64,000 bases of DNA, from contig NZ_WHKF01000002.1 of the NCBI RefSeq assembly GCF_009295825.1, positions 1 to 64,000 on the forward strand, given 5' to 3'. Shown piece by piece: positions 26,396 to 36,439 of the stretch. The stretch is from Marinifilum sp. N1E240. GTDB taxonomy: Bacteria > Bacteroidota > Bacteroidia > Bacteroidales > Marinifilaceae. Positions within the stretch are counted from its first letter, which is position 1, and every line of letters starts with the position of its first letter. A model generated the notes under the pieces. The model saw only the letters and a program-made list of their open reading frames with translations. It did no database searches and was not told the DNA's origin. The position numbers and the translations under genes are program-made.

Positions 26396-27259
26396 ATGAC
26401 AAAAGTAAAGAGAGAAGTGGAGGTTCTTGTTCTATCGGATATCCATTTAGGAACGAAAGGTTGTCGAGCAGAAGAGCTTCTAAAGTACCTGAATTCAATT
26501 CAGCCAAAAAAAGTAATTTTAAATGGTGATATTGTTGATATCTGGCAGTTTAAAAAGAGATATTGGCCTAAATCTCACATGAGAATTATTAAGCATTTCA
26601 CCTCTCTATTATCTAAAGGTATTCCAATATTTTATATTACTGGTAATCATGACGAACTTCTTCGGAAATTTGAAGGTTTCACATTGGGAAAACTCAGCAT
26701 TGTAAATAAATTGATATTGAACATTAATGGAAAAAAAGCATGGGTTTTTCATGGAGATGTTTTTGATATTACCATGCAGTATGCAAAATGGTTAACACGT
26801 TTGGGATCTATTGGTTATGATCTGCTAATCATGATAAATTCAGCGGTGAACTATTTTGCCAAATTAGTGGGGCGAGAGAAAGTTTCCTTATCTAAGAAAA
26901 TTAAAAATAGTGTAAAATCAGCCGTTAAATACATTAATGATTTTGAACGACTTGCCGCAGAAATAGCAATTGATAAAGGATATGATTTTGTGTTGTGTGG
27001 ACACATACATCAACCCGAGCAGAAGCAAATTTCATCTAAAAATGGATCAACTACTTATTTAAATTCAGGAGATTGGGTAGAGAGTTTAAGTTCCTTAGAA
27101 TACAACGATGGAGAATGGAAGATCTATGAATATGATGAGGATCAGAAAGCAAAAGCAATGGAACTGGATCTAGAAAGCTACAAACTCGACGATAATGAGA
27201 AAATATTTAAAGAACTTTTGTCTGAATTTATGGCTGGTTCAAATCTAAAAGTATCCTAA
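26396..27259 (+). CDS. LpxH-like UDP-2,3-diacylglucosamine diphosphatase family metallophosphoesterase
   Basis: A 287-residue calcineurin-like phosphoesterase. Motifs: SDIHLG (15-20), NGDIVDIWQ (42-50), GNHDE (85-89), FHGDVFD and CGHIHQPE. These are the LpxH-type motifs, whose members release lipid X from UDP-diacylglucosamine; Bacteroidota often have a similar LpxH plus relatives, so lipid A activity is likely but not certain. The next gene, a glycosyltransferase, starts 4 nt after its stop, so the pair works in one envelope pathway. Confidence 0.87.
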   Translation: MTKVKREVEVLVLSDIHLGTKGCRAEELLKYLNSIQPKKVILNGDIVDIWQFKKRYWPKSHMRIIKHFTSLLSKGIPIFYITGNHDELLRKFEGFTLGKLSIVNKLILNINGKKAWVFHGDVFDITMQYAKWLTRLGSIGYDLLIMINSAVNYFAKLVGREKVSLSKKIKNSVKSAVKYINDFERLAAEIAIDKGYDFVLCGHIHQPEQKQISSKNGSTTYLNSGDWVESLSSLEYNDGEWKIYEYDEDQKAKAMELDLESYKLDDNEKIFKELLSEFMAGSNLKVS

Positions 27260-27262
27260 ACA

Positions 27263-28264
27263 ATGAGAATACTTTACGGAATACAAGGAACGGGAAATGG
27301 ACATTTAAGTAGAGCTATAGAATTAATACCACATTTTCAGAAAGTAGCTGACGTAGACATTTTAATATCAGGCTTACATCACGATTTAGAATTTAAACAC
27401 CCTATAAAATATAAAAAACAAGGACTAGGCTTTTTCTTTGGTAAAAATGGAGGGATTGATTTTTTGAAAACAATTAGAAAGTTTAATATCTATCGATTTA
27501 TTAAAGATATAAGAACTCTTCCGGTTGAAGAATATGATTTAGTAATTAGCGATTTTGAGCCAGTAACGGCCTGGGCTTGCAAAATAAAGAAGGTGTTTTG
27601 TCTTGGATTAAGTCATCAATCTGCGATGCTGAATACCAGAACTCCTATGCCTGAAAAGATTGATGCATTCGGATTTCAGATTTTAAAAAAGTATGCGCCT
27701 TGCAATCAGAATGTCAGTTTTCATTTTCAGGAGTATGGACATAACATGTTTACACCAGTTATCCGACGAGAAATAAGAGTTTTAGAATCTGATAATAAAG
27801 GCTATTATTTGGTCTATTTACCTGCCTATTCCGATGAGAAATTAATATCTGTTCTTTCTCATTTTTCATCGAGTAAGTGGATTGTGTTTTCAAAACATAG
27901 CAAAGAAAAGTACAGAGCCGATAATGTGGAAATTAATCCTGTTAATGGAGAATTGTTTATTAATAAATTAAAGGATTGTGAAGGTGTGCTATGTGGTGCA
28001 GGATTTGAAACTCCGGCGGAAAGTATGTTTTTGGGAAAAAAGTTGGCTGTAATTCCAATGAAAAATCAATTTGAACAAATGTGCAATGCTCATGCGTTAA
28101 AAGAGATGGGAGTTCTTGTGATAGAGGATTTAGAGTTTGACGGACCAAAGAAAATTAAGCAGTGGATTAAAGAAGATTGGCATTTAGGGAAAATCAAGTA
28201 CCCTGATAATTCAAAATTGGATATTGAATTTATTTTAAAGCATTATCTGATACATGAAAAATAG
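27263..28264 (+). CDS. MJ1255-type glycosyltransferase
   Basis: A 333-residue GT-B-like protein. N-terminal GIQGTGNGHLSRAIELIPHF (6-25) is the UDP-sugar transferase N-domain start seen in the MJ1255/VC2487 family, and VLCGAGFETPAESMFLGKKLAVIPMKNQFEQ is the C-terminal donor site with the conserved PAES segment. The acceptor is unknown. Coupled tightly (3 nt) to the LpxH-like gene. A glycolipid or lipid A modification step is inferred from this context only. Confidence 0.82.
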   Translation: MRILYGIQGTGNGHLSRAIELIPHFQKVADVDILISGLHHDLEFKHPIKYKKQGLGFFFGKNGGIDFLKTIRKFNIYRFIKDIRTLPVEEYDLVISDFEPVTAWACKIKKVFCLGLSHQSAMLNTRTPMPEKIDAFGFQILKKYAPCNQNVSFHFQEYGHNMFTPVIRREIRVLESDNKGYYLVYLPAYSDEKLISVLSHFSSSKWIVFSKHSKEKYRADNVEINPVNGELFINKLKDCEGVLCGAGFETPAESMFLGKKLAVIPMKNQFEQMCNAHALKEMGVLVIEDLEFDGPKKIKQWIKEDWHLGKIKYPDNSKLDIEFILKHYLIHEK

Positions 28265-28341
28265 ATAAGAAGTATTTTGTGTTGTTATGCATTGGCTTTT
28301 ATCGTATTTTCATCGAATATATAATTCGTTAAAATACTAGT

Positions 28342-29577
28342 ATGTCAGAGTTTATAAATAATAATAAAGCTCGTATTGAATCCATTTTTGATTTCTGTTT
28401 TAAGTTGATTAATGGAGAGAAGGGAACAGAGCTAATAAAGAAACATCAAGAGGCGATTGATTGTGTAACAGCCAATGATATTGTTGTGGTTGTGCATCGT
28501 TTGGTAGAAGCGAACCTGCCAATGAGTGATATGAAAATTGGAATCAATAAAGCTTTGAATGTTTTTTACAAACCGATTTTAAATCAGCCTAAGCTAAAAT
28601 TCTCTCAAAATCATTTTTTAGAAATAATGATGAGAGAAAATAGGGAATTGGAAACTCGATTGAATGAGATTAAACCATTGGCAAAACAAATCAATCAGCA
28701 GGCAGATGAAAAGGATCTTTTAAAAACTGTATCAATTCTGAGGCATAAGATTGAAGAGCTGGCTGAGATCGAAAAGCATTATTCTCGTAAAGAGAATGTA
28801 TTTTTCCCCTATTTCGAAAATCAATATCCTGAATTTAAATGTTTGGGAGTGATGTGGTCAATTCATGATGATATCCGCAAGGTAAGAAAGGATTTGGTAG
28901 AAGTGTTAAGTAATAATTCTTTGGATTTACAAAGAATCAATAAGCTTATGGGAGATCTTTTCTTCTTTATGAATACCGTAATTTTCAGAGAGGAATATCT
29001 ATTGTTTCCAGTAGCAGTCAATGCTGTATCGGAAGAGTTGTGGGAGGAAATGAATTATCAAAGCGAGGAAATTGGTTTTAGTTTTATTGAGCCTCCTGTT
29101 TTTACAAAAACTAAGAATACACCAAAGAAAGCCTTTACTTTTGAAGGAGAGCAGTTGGATACTCTTCAATTAAACGATACCCTATTAAATTTCGATACAG
29201 GATTAATTACATTACAGCAGGCTATGATGCTATTGAATCATCTGCCTGTAGACATTACCATGATTGATGAAAATGATCGAGTAAGGTTTTTCTCAAATCC
29301 CAAAGATCGCTTTTTCACAAGATCAAAAGCCATAATCGGAAGAACTGTTCAAAATTGTCATCCACCCGAGAGTGTGAATGTGGTTGAAGATTTGTTAAAA
29401 GCGTTTAAAAGCGGAGAAAAGGATAGTGAACCGTTTTGGATTCAGATGAAAGGTCGCTTTATTCTGATACAATACTTCGCTTTACGCGACGAAAATGGAG
29501 TTTATAAAGGTTGTATAGAAGTAAGTCAGGATTTAACTGATATCAAGACATTGGAAGGAGAAAAAAGATTAATGTAA
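28342..29577 (+). CDS. DUF438-hemerythrin-PAS sensor protein
   Basis: A 411-residue cytoplasmic protein. DUF438 lies at about 10-75 (ANDIVVVVHRLVEANLPMSDMKIGINKALNVF). A helical hemerythrin-like HHE region follows (about 85-230), with H at IEKHYSRKENVFFPYFE and SIHDDIRKVRKDL as candidate ligands. A PAS domain (about 290-405) has MIDENDRVRFFSNPKDRFFTRSKAIIGR and YKGCIEVSQDLTDIK. Such proteins probably sense oxygen, NO or redox state through iron. No kinase domain or response regulator is linked. A terminator follows. Confidence 0.88.
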   Translation: MSEFINNNKARIESIFDFCFKLINGEKGTELIKKHQEAIDCVTANDIVVVVHRLVEANLPMSDMKIGINKALNVFYKPILNQPKLKFSQNHFLEIMMRENRELETRLNEIKPLAKQINQQADEKDLLKTVSILRHKIEELAEIEKHYSRKENVFFPYFENQYPEFKCLGVMWSIHDDIRKVRKDLVEVLSNNSLDLQRINKLMGDLFFFMNTVIFREEYLLFPVAVNAVSEELWEEMNYQSEEIGFSFIEPPVFTKTKNTPKKAFTFEGEQLDTLQLNDTLLNFDTGLITLQQAMMLLNHLPVDITMIDENDRVRFFSNPKDRFFTRSKAIIGRTVQNCHPPESVNVVEDLLKAFKSGEKDSEPFWIQMKGRFILIQYFALRDENGVYKGCIEVSQDLTDIKTLEGEKRLM

Positions 29578-29584
29578 AAATAGA

Positions 29585-29615
29585 AAAGCCTGAGAGAATA
29601 AATCTTTCAGGCTTT
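29585..29615. terminator. Terminator between the DUF438 and thioesterase genes
   Basis: AAAGCCTGA (29585-29593) pairs with TCAGGCTTT (29607-29615). The A/T flanks make it functional on both strands. Confidence 0.75.
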
Positions 29616-29636
29616 CATATATAATTGAAGATATTC

Positions 29637-30011
29637 TTACAATCTACTCATAAATTTTACTGGATCGATAATGTAGCGAACGTGATAAGCAGAACCAATT
29701 TGTCCTTCTTCATCAGAAGCTTCAATTTCGAAAGTTAATTTTTTTCCATCAACTTTTACCAGTTTCGCAGTGCAAGAAATTTTAGTATTCAATTTGCTTG
29801 CTTTAATGTGCTTGGTATCGATTTGAATTCCAACAGTATCTGTTCCTACTTCCAAATCTTTATCAACACATGCAACTGCGGTACTTTCCATAAATGCCAC
29901 CATTGCTGGTGTAGCATACACATCCAGTTTTCCTGAACCGTGATATTTGGCGGTATTATTTTCACCAACAATCATTTCTTGTGTTGCGCTTAATCCTTCT
30001 GTTAAAGCCAT
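29637..30011 (-). CDS. Hotdog-fold thioesterase family protein
   Basis: A 124-residue protein similar to FlK-type thioesterases: MIVGENNTAKYHGSGKLDVYATPAMVAFME, where a helix with conserved Glu follows, then GTDTVGIQIDTKHIKASKLNTKI. It likely hydrolyses an acyl-CoA or acyl-thioester; the substrate is unknown. It starts 33 nt after the prfC stop on the same strand, so it is probably co-transcribed with prfC. Confidence 0.82.
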   Translation of the reverse strand: MALTEGLSATQEMIVGENNTAKYHGSGKLDVYATPAMVAFMESTAVACVDKDLEVGTDTVGIQIDTKHIKASKLNTKISCTAKLVKVDGKKLTFEIEASDEEGQIGSAYHVRYIIDPVKFMSRL

Positions 30012-30044
30012 ATCTTATTATTTTTCAGTCTGCAAAAACGATTA

Positions 30045-31619
30045 TTAAAATTCCGATGTAAAGTGGAATTCAAGATTAGGATAGTTTTGTTGAGCCATTT
30101 GCAACATATATCCAGAATCGGCAAGGAATACATCTCTGCCATGCTTGTCTTTTGCAATATATTGGTATTTCGCTTTTTTAAATTCTTTCAATTGCTCCTC
30201 GTCTTCTGTTTTAATCCAACAAGCTTTGTGAAGGTTAATGTGCTCCCATCTACACGATGCACTGTATTCATGTAACAAACGATATTCTATAACTTCAAAC
30301 TGAAGTGCACCAACGGTTCCAATTACTTTTCTACCGTTAAATTGTGATACAAATAACTGAGCAACCCCTTCATCCATTAGCTGGTCAATACCTTTTGCCA
30401 ACTGTTTTGATTTCATAGGATCTGCGTTCTCGATGTATTTAAACAATTCAGGAGAGAAACTAGGAATTCCTTTAAAGTTGATTTTTTCTCCTTCGGTTAA
30501 GGTATCACCAATTTTAAAGTTTCCTGTATCGTGCAAACCAATTATATCTCCTGGGAAAGCTTCCTCAACGATAGATTTCTTTTCAGCCATAAACGCTGTA
30601 GGGCTGGAAAATTTCAATTTCTTTCCATTTCTAACATGTAGATATGGCTTATTTCTTTTGAATGTTCCCGATACAATTTTTACGAAAGCAATTCGATCTC
30701 GGTGGTTAGGATCCATGTTGGCATGAATCTTAAATACAAAACCAGAAAACTTCTCTTCAAGGGGTTCTATTACTCGCTCAACAGTTTGGCAAGGCAGAGG
30801 TGATGGTGCAATTTTAATAAATACATCCAAAAGCTCACGAACTCCAAAATTATTCAAAGCAGAACCGAAAAATACAGGAGCAATTTTTGCATCCAAATAT
30901 TCTTCCACATTGAATTCAGGATAAACTCCAGAAACCAAATCCAATTCTTCTCTTAAAATTTCAGCATCTTCACCAATATATTCTTCAAGCATTGGGTTTG
31001 ATAAGTCATCAAATTCAATACTTTCCTCAACGGTTTGAGTTGCAGGAGTAAATAGGCTTAAATTTTTCTGAAATATGTTGTAAACTCCTTTAAAATCAGG
31101 TCCCATATTAATAGGCCAACTTAAAGGATTTACACTCAATTGTAATTCTTGTTCAATTTCATCCAGAAGATCAAATGCATCTTTTCCCATGCGGTCCATT
31201 TTATTAATGAACACAATCACGGGAGTTTTTCTCATTCTACAAACCTTCATCAATTTGCGAGTCTGAGCCTCCACACCTTTAGCAACATCGATTACGATAA
31301 TAACGCTATCGCAAGCAGTTAAAGTTCGAAATGTATCTTCGGCAAAATCCTGGTGACCCGGAGTATCGAGAATGTTAATTTTATGTCCTTCATACTCAAA
31401 TCCCATAACAGAAGTTGCAACAGAAATCCCTCTCTGACGTTCAATTTCCATGAAGTCGGAAGTTGCCGTTTTCTTAATTTTATTTGATTTTACTGCTCCT
31501 GCAACGTGGATTGCACCACCAAATAGAAGCAATTTTTCTGTTAATGTTGTCTTACCCGCATCAGGGTGTGATATAATTCCGAAAGTTCGGCGTCTTTGTA
31601 TCTCTTCTTTAAACCCCAT
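30045..31619 (-). CDS. prfC: Peptide chain release factor 3
   Basis: A 524-residue GTPase. The G domain shows [14 protein letters not shown] (18-31), [16 protein letters not shown] and NKMDR, and the remainder follows the RF3/EF-G-like domain layout, near the length of E. coli RF3 (529). It recycles RF1/RF2 from the ribosome after peptide release. A hotdog thioesterase follows on the same strand. The start at [20 protein letters not shown] is typical. Confidence 0.96.
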   Translation of the reverse strand: MGFKEEIQRRRTFGIISHPDAGKTTLTEKLLLFGGAIHVAGAVKSNKIKKTATSDFMEIERQRGISVATSVMGFEYEGHKINILDTPGHQDFAEDTFRTLTACDSVIIVIDVAKGVEAQTRKLMKVCRMRKTPVIVFINKMDRMGKDAFDLLDEIEQELQLSVNPLSWPINMGPDFKGVYNIFQKNLSLFTPATQTVEESIEFDDLSNPMLEEYIGEDAEILREELDLVSGVYPEFNVEEYLDAKIAPVFFGSALNNFGVRELLDVFIKIAPSPLPCQTVERVIEPLEEKFSGFVFKIHANMDPNHRDRIAFVKIVSGTFKRNKPYLHVRNGKKLKFSSPTAFMAEKKSIVEEAFPGDIIGLHDTGNFKIGDTLTEGEKINFKGIPSFSPELFKYIENADPMKSKQLAKGIDQLMDEGVAQLFVSQFNGRKVIGTVGALQFEVIEYRLLHEYSASCRWEHINLHKACWIKTEDEEQLKEFKKAKYQYIAKDKHGRDVFLADSGYMLQMAQQNYPNLEFHFTSEF

Positions 31620-31654
31620 CTATAGTATTGTATTTACTTTCAAATTTGAGCTTG

Positions 31655-31662
31655 CAAAAGTA
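31655..31662 (-). promoter_or_regulatory. -7 box of prfC
   Basis: TACTTTTG on the minus strand, an exact TAnnTTTG match 35 nt before the ATG at 31619. No clear TTTG -33 box. Confidence 0.45.
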
Positions 31663-31832
31663 ATAATTTAAACCGATAACCTATACAGATGTTTAAGTAT
31701 AATCTAAAGTAAAATATATCTGGAAAAATGAGTAAGTCTATTAAGTCTTGATCTAATTAAATTGATTTCAATCTACTTTTTCTGCTATTCTTTTTTTATC
31801 TTCACGCCTCGAAATTGTGAAAAGACAGATGA

Positions 31833-32336
31833 ATGAAGCAGATTGGTTTACTTTCGGATACTCACGGACATTTAGATTCAGTAGCACTAAAACATTTAAA
31901 AGAGTGTGATGAAATTTGGCATGCTGGAGATATTGGAAATATGGAAACTGCTGATGCCTTAGCCCAAATCGCACCACTGATTGCCGTTCATGGCAATATT
32001 GATGGGCAAGAAGTTCGATCTGTCCATCCTAAACATCAGAGATTTACTTGTGAGGAAGTTGATGTTTGGATGACTCATATAGGAGGATATCCGAAAAGAT
32101 ACGATGGGAATGTAAAACCAGAAATATTCGAGAATCCACCACAGCTTTTTATATCTGGACATTCGCATATTTTAAAGGTTGTATTCGATAAAGATTTGAA
32201 CCTCTTACACATTAATCCGGGAGCTTCAGGAATACAGGGATTTCATCAAGTACAAACTCTCGTGAAATTTACTATCGATCGTAAGGATATTAAAGACCTT
32301 CAGGTGGTCGAATTTGGAAAAAAAGGACGTGTCTAG
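31833..32336 (+). CDS. YfcE/MJ0936-family phosphodiesterase
   Basis: A 167-residue calcineurin-like enzyme with GLLSDTHGHLDS (5-16), HAGDIGN, VHGNIDG and ISGHSHILK, the ligand set of a two-metal centre. It fits the small YfcE/MJ0936 phosphodiesterases. The physiological substrate is not known. It is divergent from prfC and stands alone; about 380 nt separate it from aconitase. Confidence 0.88.
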   Translation: MKQIGLLSDTHGHLDSVALKHLKECDEIWHAGDIGNMETADALAQIAPLIAVHGNIDGQEVRSVHPKHQRFTCEEVDVWMTHIGGYPKRYDGNVKPEIFENPPQLFISGHSHILKVVFDKDLNLLHINPGASGIQGFHQVQTLVKFTIDRKDIKDLQVVEFGKKGRV

Positions 32337-32714
32337 CCTTTATTAATTCCAAAATAAAATTCAGGACCTGAAATTACATTTTTTTAAGGGGGAAATACTG
32401 GTAAAAGAGATAGAAATTGTAGTGTTAAAGGATTGGTAAATTCTTAAACAAGATTTTCGGTTTCATCTTTTTAATATACCAAGTTTTTATTATATTTAGA
32501 TATTTGAATTTAAAGATATTTAACATCGGATTATAAATCCTGAAAGCTGCTAAATATCTGGAATACAAAACATCCGAATTTGTGTCGCTACATCAATAAA
32601 AGACATAAAAAGATCGGTAAATCCGAAAACAATATGCTTTTAAAAGGACAATTCAAGTTTGAGGTTTTGTAATGAAGTGTAGTAAAATAAAAATTAATCA
32701 AAAATTCATTGAAC
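32337..32714. other. Intergenic region before aconitase (378 nt)
   Basis: AT-rich spacer. No gene, clear terminator or full TTTG/TAnnTTTG promoter pair was found. It is long enough to hold an mRNA leader and promoter for the acn-gltA unit, but I cannot place them. Confidence 0.5.
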
Positions 32715-34979
32715 ATGCTATTTGATTTTGACTTGATAAAATCTGTTTATGAGAAAATGCCCGATAGGGTGAATAAAGCCAGAAAAACTCTGGGGAAACC
32801 ATTAACGCTTAGTGAAAAAATATTGTATTCTCATTTGTCTGTAGAAGAAAAGGGAGAGAAATTCACAAGAGGAGAAGATTACGTAAATTTTGCTCCCGAT
32901 AGAGTTGCAATGCAGGATGCTACTGCTCAAATGGCTTTGCTTCAGTTTATGAATGCGGGAAAAGTAAAGGCTGCGGTTCCTTCAACTGTGCATTGCGATC
33001 ATTTGATTCAGGCAGCTACAGGTGCAGAGAAGGATTTGGCTGATGCCAAACAACAAAATAATGAAGTATATAATTTCTTAGAGTCGGTATCTAATAAATA
33101 TGGTATCGGATTCTGGAAACCAGGAGCAGGAATTATCCATCAGGTTGTGCTTGAAAATTACGCATTTCCTGGAGGTATGATGATTGGAACGGATTCACAC
33201 ACTGTAAATGCAGGTGGTTTGGGAATGGTTGCCATTGGTGTTGGTGGTGCAGATGCTGTAGATGTAATGGCTGGTATGCCTTGGGAACTAAAAATGCCTA
33301 AATTAATTGGGGTTAAACTAACTGGGAAATTAAGTGGTTGGGTATCGCCTAAAGATGTGATTTTGAAAGTTGCAGGAATTCTTACCGTAAAAGGAGGAAC
33401 TGGTGCAATTGTAGAATATTTTGGAGAAGGTGCTGATGCCATGTCATGCACAGGTAAAGGAACAATTTGTAATATGGGAGCTGAAATTGGTGCAACTACT
33501 TCTATTTTTGCTTACGATCAGAATATGAGTAATTATTTACGTCATACCGAACGCGAGAAAGTTGCAGATTTAGCTGATGAAGTAATGGAACATCTTCGTG
33601 CTGATGAAGAAGTATTTGCGAATCCTGAGCAATATTACGACCAAGTAATTGAGATTAATTTATCAGAATTACAGCCATATATTAACGGTCCGTTTACACC
33701 TGATTTGGCTCATGACCTAAGTAATTTTGCCAATGCGGTTAAAAAAAATGATTATCCACAAACTCTTGAAGTTGGTTTGATTGGGTCCTGTACAAATTCT
33801 TCCTATGAAGATTTATCAAGAGCGGCATCTTTAGCAAAGCAAGCAAAAGATAAGAAGTTGAAAGTAAAAGCGGAATTTGTTGTGACACCAGGTTCTGAGT
33901 TGGTTCGCTATACTACCGAAAGAGATGGTATTTTAAAGGAATTTGAAGATATTGGTGGGGTTATTATGGCGAATGCCTGCGGTCCATGTATCGGGCAATG
34001 GAAACGTCATACGGATGATCCTACAAGGAAAAATTCAATCATTACTTCTTTCAACAGAAATTTTGCAAAGAGAAATGATGGGAATCCAAATACTCACGGA
34101 TTTGTTGCATCACCAGAACTTGTAACGGCAATGGCAATTGCAGGTGATTTATGTTTTAATCCAATGACAGATACTCTGATTAATGAAGATGGAGTAGAGG
34201 TGAAGTTGGATGAGCCTAAAGGATTTGAATTTCCTCCAAATGGATTTGATATGAAAGATTCGGGCTATTTGGCTCCAAATGAAAATGGATCGAGTGTTGT
34301 TGTAGAGGTGAGTGAAGATTCTGAGAGATTGCAATTGTTAGCTCCTTTTGAAAATTGGAATGGCAAGAACTATGAAGGATTGAATCTGCTTATAAAAGCG
34401 AAAGGAAAATGTACAACTGATCACATCTCAATGGCTGGTCCATGGTTGCGTTTCCGTGGACACTTAGATAATATTTCGAATAACATGTTAATTGGAGCGG
34501 TGAATTTCTATAACGAGGAAACCAACTCAATTTACAATCCGGTATCGAAAGAGTACAACGAAGTTCCTGTAACGGCACGAGCTTTAAAAGCAAGTGGAAT
34601 CGGATCTATAGTTGTAGGAGACGAAAACTATGGCGAAGGATCATCAAGAGAGCATGCAGCAATGGAACCACGTCATTTAGGTGTGAAGGCAGTCATTGTA
34701 CGTTCATTTGCTCGTATTCATGAAACCAACCTTAAAAAGCAAGGTGTATTGGCTCTAACATTTGCAGATAAAGCTGATTACGATAAAATTCAGGAAAAAG
34801 ACAAAATTGATATTCTTGGTTTAACGGATTTTCAAGCAGGAAAATCATTAAGTCTTAAATTAACTCATGAAGATGGTACAACTGATAAAGTTGTAGCGAA
34901 CCATTCGTACAATGATGTGCAGATTGAGTGGTTTAAAGCTGGTAGTGCTTTAAATTTAATTAGAAAACAGAATAGCTAA
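32715..34979 (+). CDS. acnA: Aconitate hydratase
   Basis: A 754-residue enzyme that isomerises citrate to isocitrate in the TCA cycle, using a [4Fe-4S] cluster. The cluster cysteines are Cys359 (IGSCTNSS) and Cys422/Cys425 ([11 protein letters not shown]), which is the spacing of mitochondrial aconitase. Active-site motifs ([16 protein letters not shown]) are present. The ATG at 32715 is preferred over a TTG two codons earlier. It is followed after 71 nt by citrate synthase, with a short leader ORF in the gap. Confidence 0.96.
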   Translation: MLFDFDLIKSVYEKMPDRVNKARKTLGKPLTLSEKILYSHLSVEEKGEKFTRGEDYVNFAPDRVAMQDATAQMALLQFMNAGKVKAAVPSTVHCDHLIQAATGAEKDLADAKQQNNEVYNFLESVSNKYGIGFWKPGAGIIHQVVLENYAFPGGMMIGTDSHTVNAGGLGMVAIGVGGADAVDVMAGMPWELKMPKLIGVKLTGKLSGWVSPKDVILKVAGILTVKGGTGAIVEYFGEGADAMSCTGKGTICNMGAEIGATTSIFAYDQNMSNYLRHTEREKVADLADEVMEHLRADEEVFANPEQYYDQVIEINLSELQPYINGPFTPDLAHDLSNFANAVKKNDYPQTLEVGLIGSCTNSSYEDLSRAASLAKQAKDKKLKVKAEFVVTPGSELVRYTTERDGILKEFEDIGGVIMANACGPCIGQWKRHTDDPTRKNSIITSFNRNFAKRNDGNPNTHGFVASPELVTAMAIAGDLCFNPMTDTLINEDGVEVKLDEPKGFEFPPNGFDMKDSGYLAPNENGSSVVVEVSEDSERLQLLAPFENWNGKNYEGLNLLIKAKGKCTTDHISMAGPWLRFRGHLDNISNNMLIGAVNFYNEETNSIYNPVSKEYNEVPVTARALKASGIGSIVVGDENYGEGSSREHAAMEPRHLGVKAVIVRSFARIHETNLKKQGVLALTFADKADYDKIQEKDKIDILGLTDFQAGKSLSLKLTHEDGTTDKVVANHSYNDVQIEWFKAGSALNLIRKQNS

Positions 34980-35001
34980 AAACAATAAACATTACATAAC
35001 T

Positions 35002-35037
35002 ATGAAACCAATTACCCCGCGTGGTTTCAGATTTTAA
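35002..35037 (+). CDS. Possible 11-codon leader peptide before citrate synthase
   Basis: ATG at 35002 to TAA at 35035-35037 encodes MKPITPRGFRF. It ends 13 nt before the citrate synthase ATG, in the 71-nt gap after aconitase. The Pro-Arg-Gly-Phe-Arg-Phe content, with two prolines, would suit ribosome pausing, as in attenuator leaders; this is inference. It explains why a GTG-started reading of gltA from 35021 appears possible but is not preferred. Confidence 0.4.
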   Translation: MKPITPRGFRF

Positions 35038-35050
35038 AAGTTTAGACCAT

Positions 35051-36385
35051 ATGAAAAAAACACTAAAACAAACCTTATTCGAAAAAATTGAAGAACAAAG
35101 ACCAAGAACATCAAAATTATTGAAAGAATACGGGGATGTAGTTGTCGATAATGTAACTATATCTCAGGTTATTGGTGGTATGAGGGGGTTGAAATCACTG
35201 GTTACTGATATTTCTTATCTTGATCCTGAAGAAGGTATCAGATACCGAGGTTATACGCTTGGAGAGGTTATTAAGCATTTGCCAAAACCAAAAGGTGGAG
35301 ATATGCCTTATGTGGAAGGATTATTTTATCTTCTTTTAACAGGTGATTTCCCAAACCAGGAAGAGGTAATGCAGGTTGTTGATGAGTTTAGTAAAAGAAG
35401 AATTGTTCCTAGGTATGTCTATGAAGTGATTGATTCTTTCCCTTGCTGTAGTCATCCAATGGCAATATTTTCAACGGCCATTTTAACCTTAAACAGAGAA
35501 TCAGTTTTTAACAGACAATACCACGCAGGATTAAATAAAAAGGATTATTGGGAAGCAACTTACGAGGATTCGTTGAATTTGCTTGCTAAACTACCTGAGA
35601 TTGCTTCTTATATCTATAATAAGTTATATCGACAGGGACCAAGAATTCAATCAGATCCTAATTTGGATATGGGCGGCAATTTTGCTCACATGATGGGTAT
35701 TGCTAAACCTTACGATGATGTTTCCCGATTGCATTTCATCATTCATAGTGATCACGAAAGTGGTAACGTGAGTGCGCATACAGGACACTTGGTTGCAAGT
35801 TCCTTATCGGATATTTATCTTTCTATCTCAGCAATGATTAATGGTTTAGCAGGTCCTTTACATGGATTGGCAAATCAGGAAGTATTAAGATGGTTGCAGG
35901 AGGTTATGGATAAAATGGGGAATCGAGTACCGACTGAAGAAGAAATGCAGCAGTTTGTTTGGGATACTTTAAATTCCGGTCAGGTAATTCCTGGTTTTGG
36001 TCACGCAGTATTGCGTAAAACAGATCCAAGATATATGCTACAACGTGAGTTTAGCTTAGAGCATTTGCCAGAAGATCCAATTTTTAAGTATGCTGATTTG
36101 CTTTACAAAGTGGTTCCACCAATTCTGCAAAAGCATGGTAAAGCGAAAAATCCATGGCCAAATGTCGATGCTCAATCAGGAGTTATTCAGTGGCATTATG
36201 GAGTTACTGAGTACGATTTCTATACTGTATTGTTTGGTATTGGTAGATCAATTGGTATTTGTGCCAATATTATTTGGGATAGGGCTTTAGGTTATCCTTT
36301 GGAGAGACCAAAATCGATTACTACAGATATGTTGGAAAAAATTGCTGGTATAAAAAAGGAAATTGTTGAAACAGAAAAAAGCTAA
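35051..36385 (+). CDS. gltA: Citrate synthase, long (eukaryote-like) type
   Basis: A 444-residue enzyme from the ATG at 35051; a GTG at 35021 would add ten residues overlapping the leader ORF. It makes citrate from oxaloacetate and acetyl-CoA. Active-site regions include SDHESGNVSAHT, GPLHGLANQEV and PGFGHAVLRKTDPRY, with catalytic His and Asp residues. Length and the LDPEEGIRYRGYTLGE segment resemble the long type found in mitochondria and several Bacteroidota. It pairs with aconitase. A terminator follows at 36408-36439. Confidence 0.94.
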   Translation: MKKTLKQTLFEKIEEQRPRTSKLLKEYGDVVVDNVTISQVIGGMRGLKSLVTDISYLDPEEGIRYRGYTLGEVIKHLPKPKGGDMPYVEGLFYLLLTGDFPNQEEVMQVVDEFSKRRIVPRYVYEVIDSFPCCSHPMAIFSTAILTLNRESVFNRQYHAGLNKKDYWEATYEDSLNLLAKLPEIASYIYNKLYRQGPRIQSDPNLDMGGNFAHMMGIAKPYDDVSRLHFIIHSDHESGNVSAHTGHLVASSLSDIYLSISAMINGLAGPLHGLANQEVLRWLQEVMDKMGNRVPTEEEMQQFVWDTLNSGQVIPGFGHAVLRKTDPRYMLQREFSLEHLPEDPIFKYADLLYKVVPPILQKHGKAKNPWPNVDAQSGVIQWHYGVTEYDFYTVLFGIGRSIGICANIIWDRALGYPLERPKSITTDMLEKIAGIKKEIVETEKS

Positions 36386-36407
36386 ACGATTATAAGTCAA
36401 AAAAGAG

Positions 36408-36439
36408 CTGAGTTCGATTGTCGAATTCAGTTTTTTTTT
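36408..36439 (+). terminator. Terminator of the acnA-gltA unit
   Basis: CTGAGTTCGA (from 36408) pairs with TCGAATTCAG (ending 36430), loop TTG, one G-T pair, followed by nine T residues to 36439. Confidence 0.85.

Noticed and set aside
35021-35050. GTG start for citrate synthase
   Set aside because: It would overlap the leader ORF and add residues not seen in the family; ATG at 35051 is better placed.
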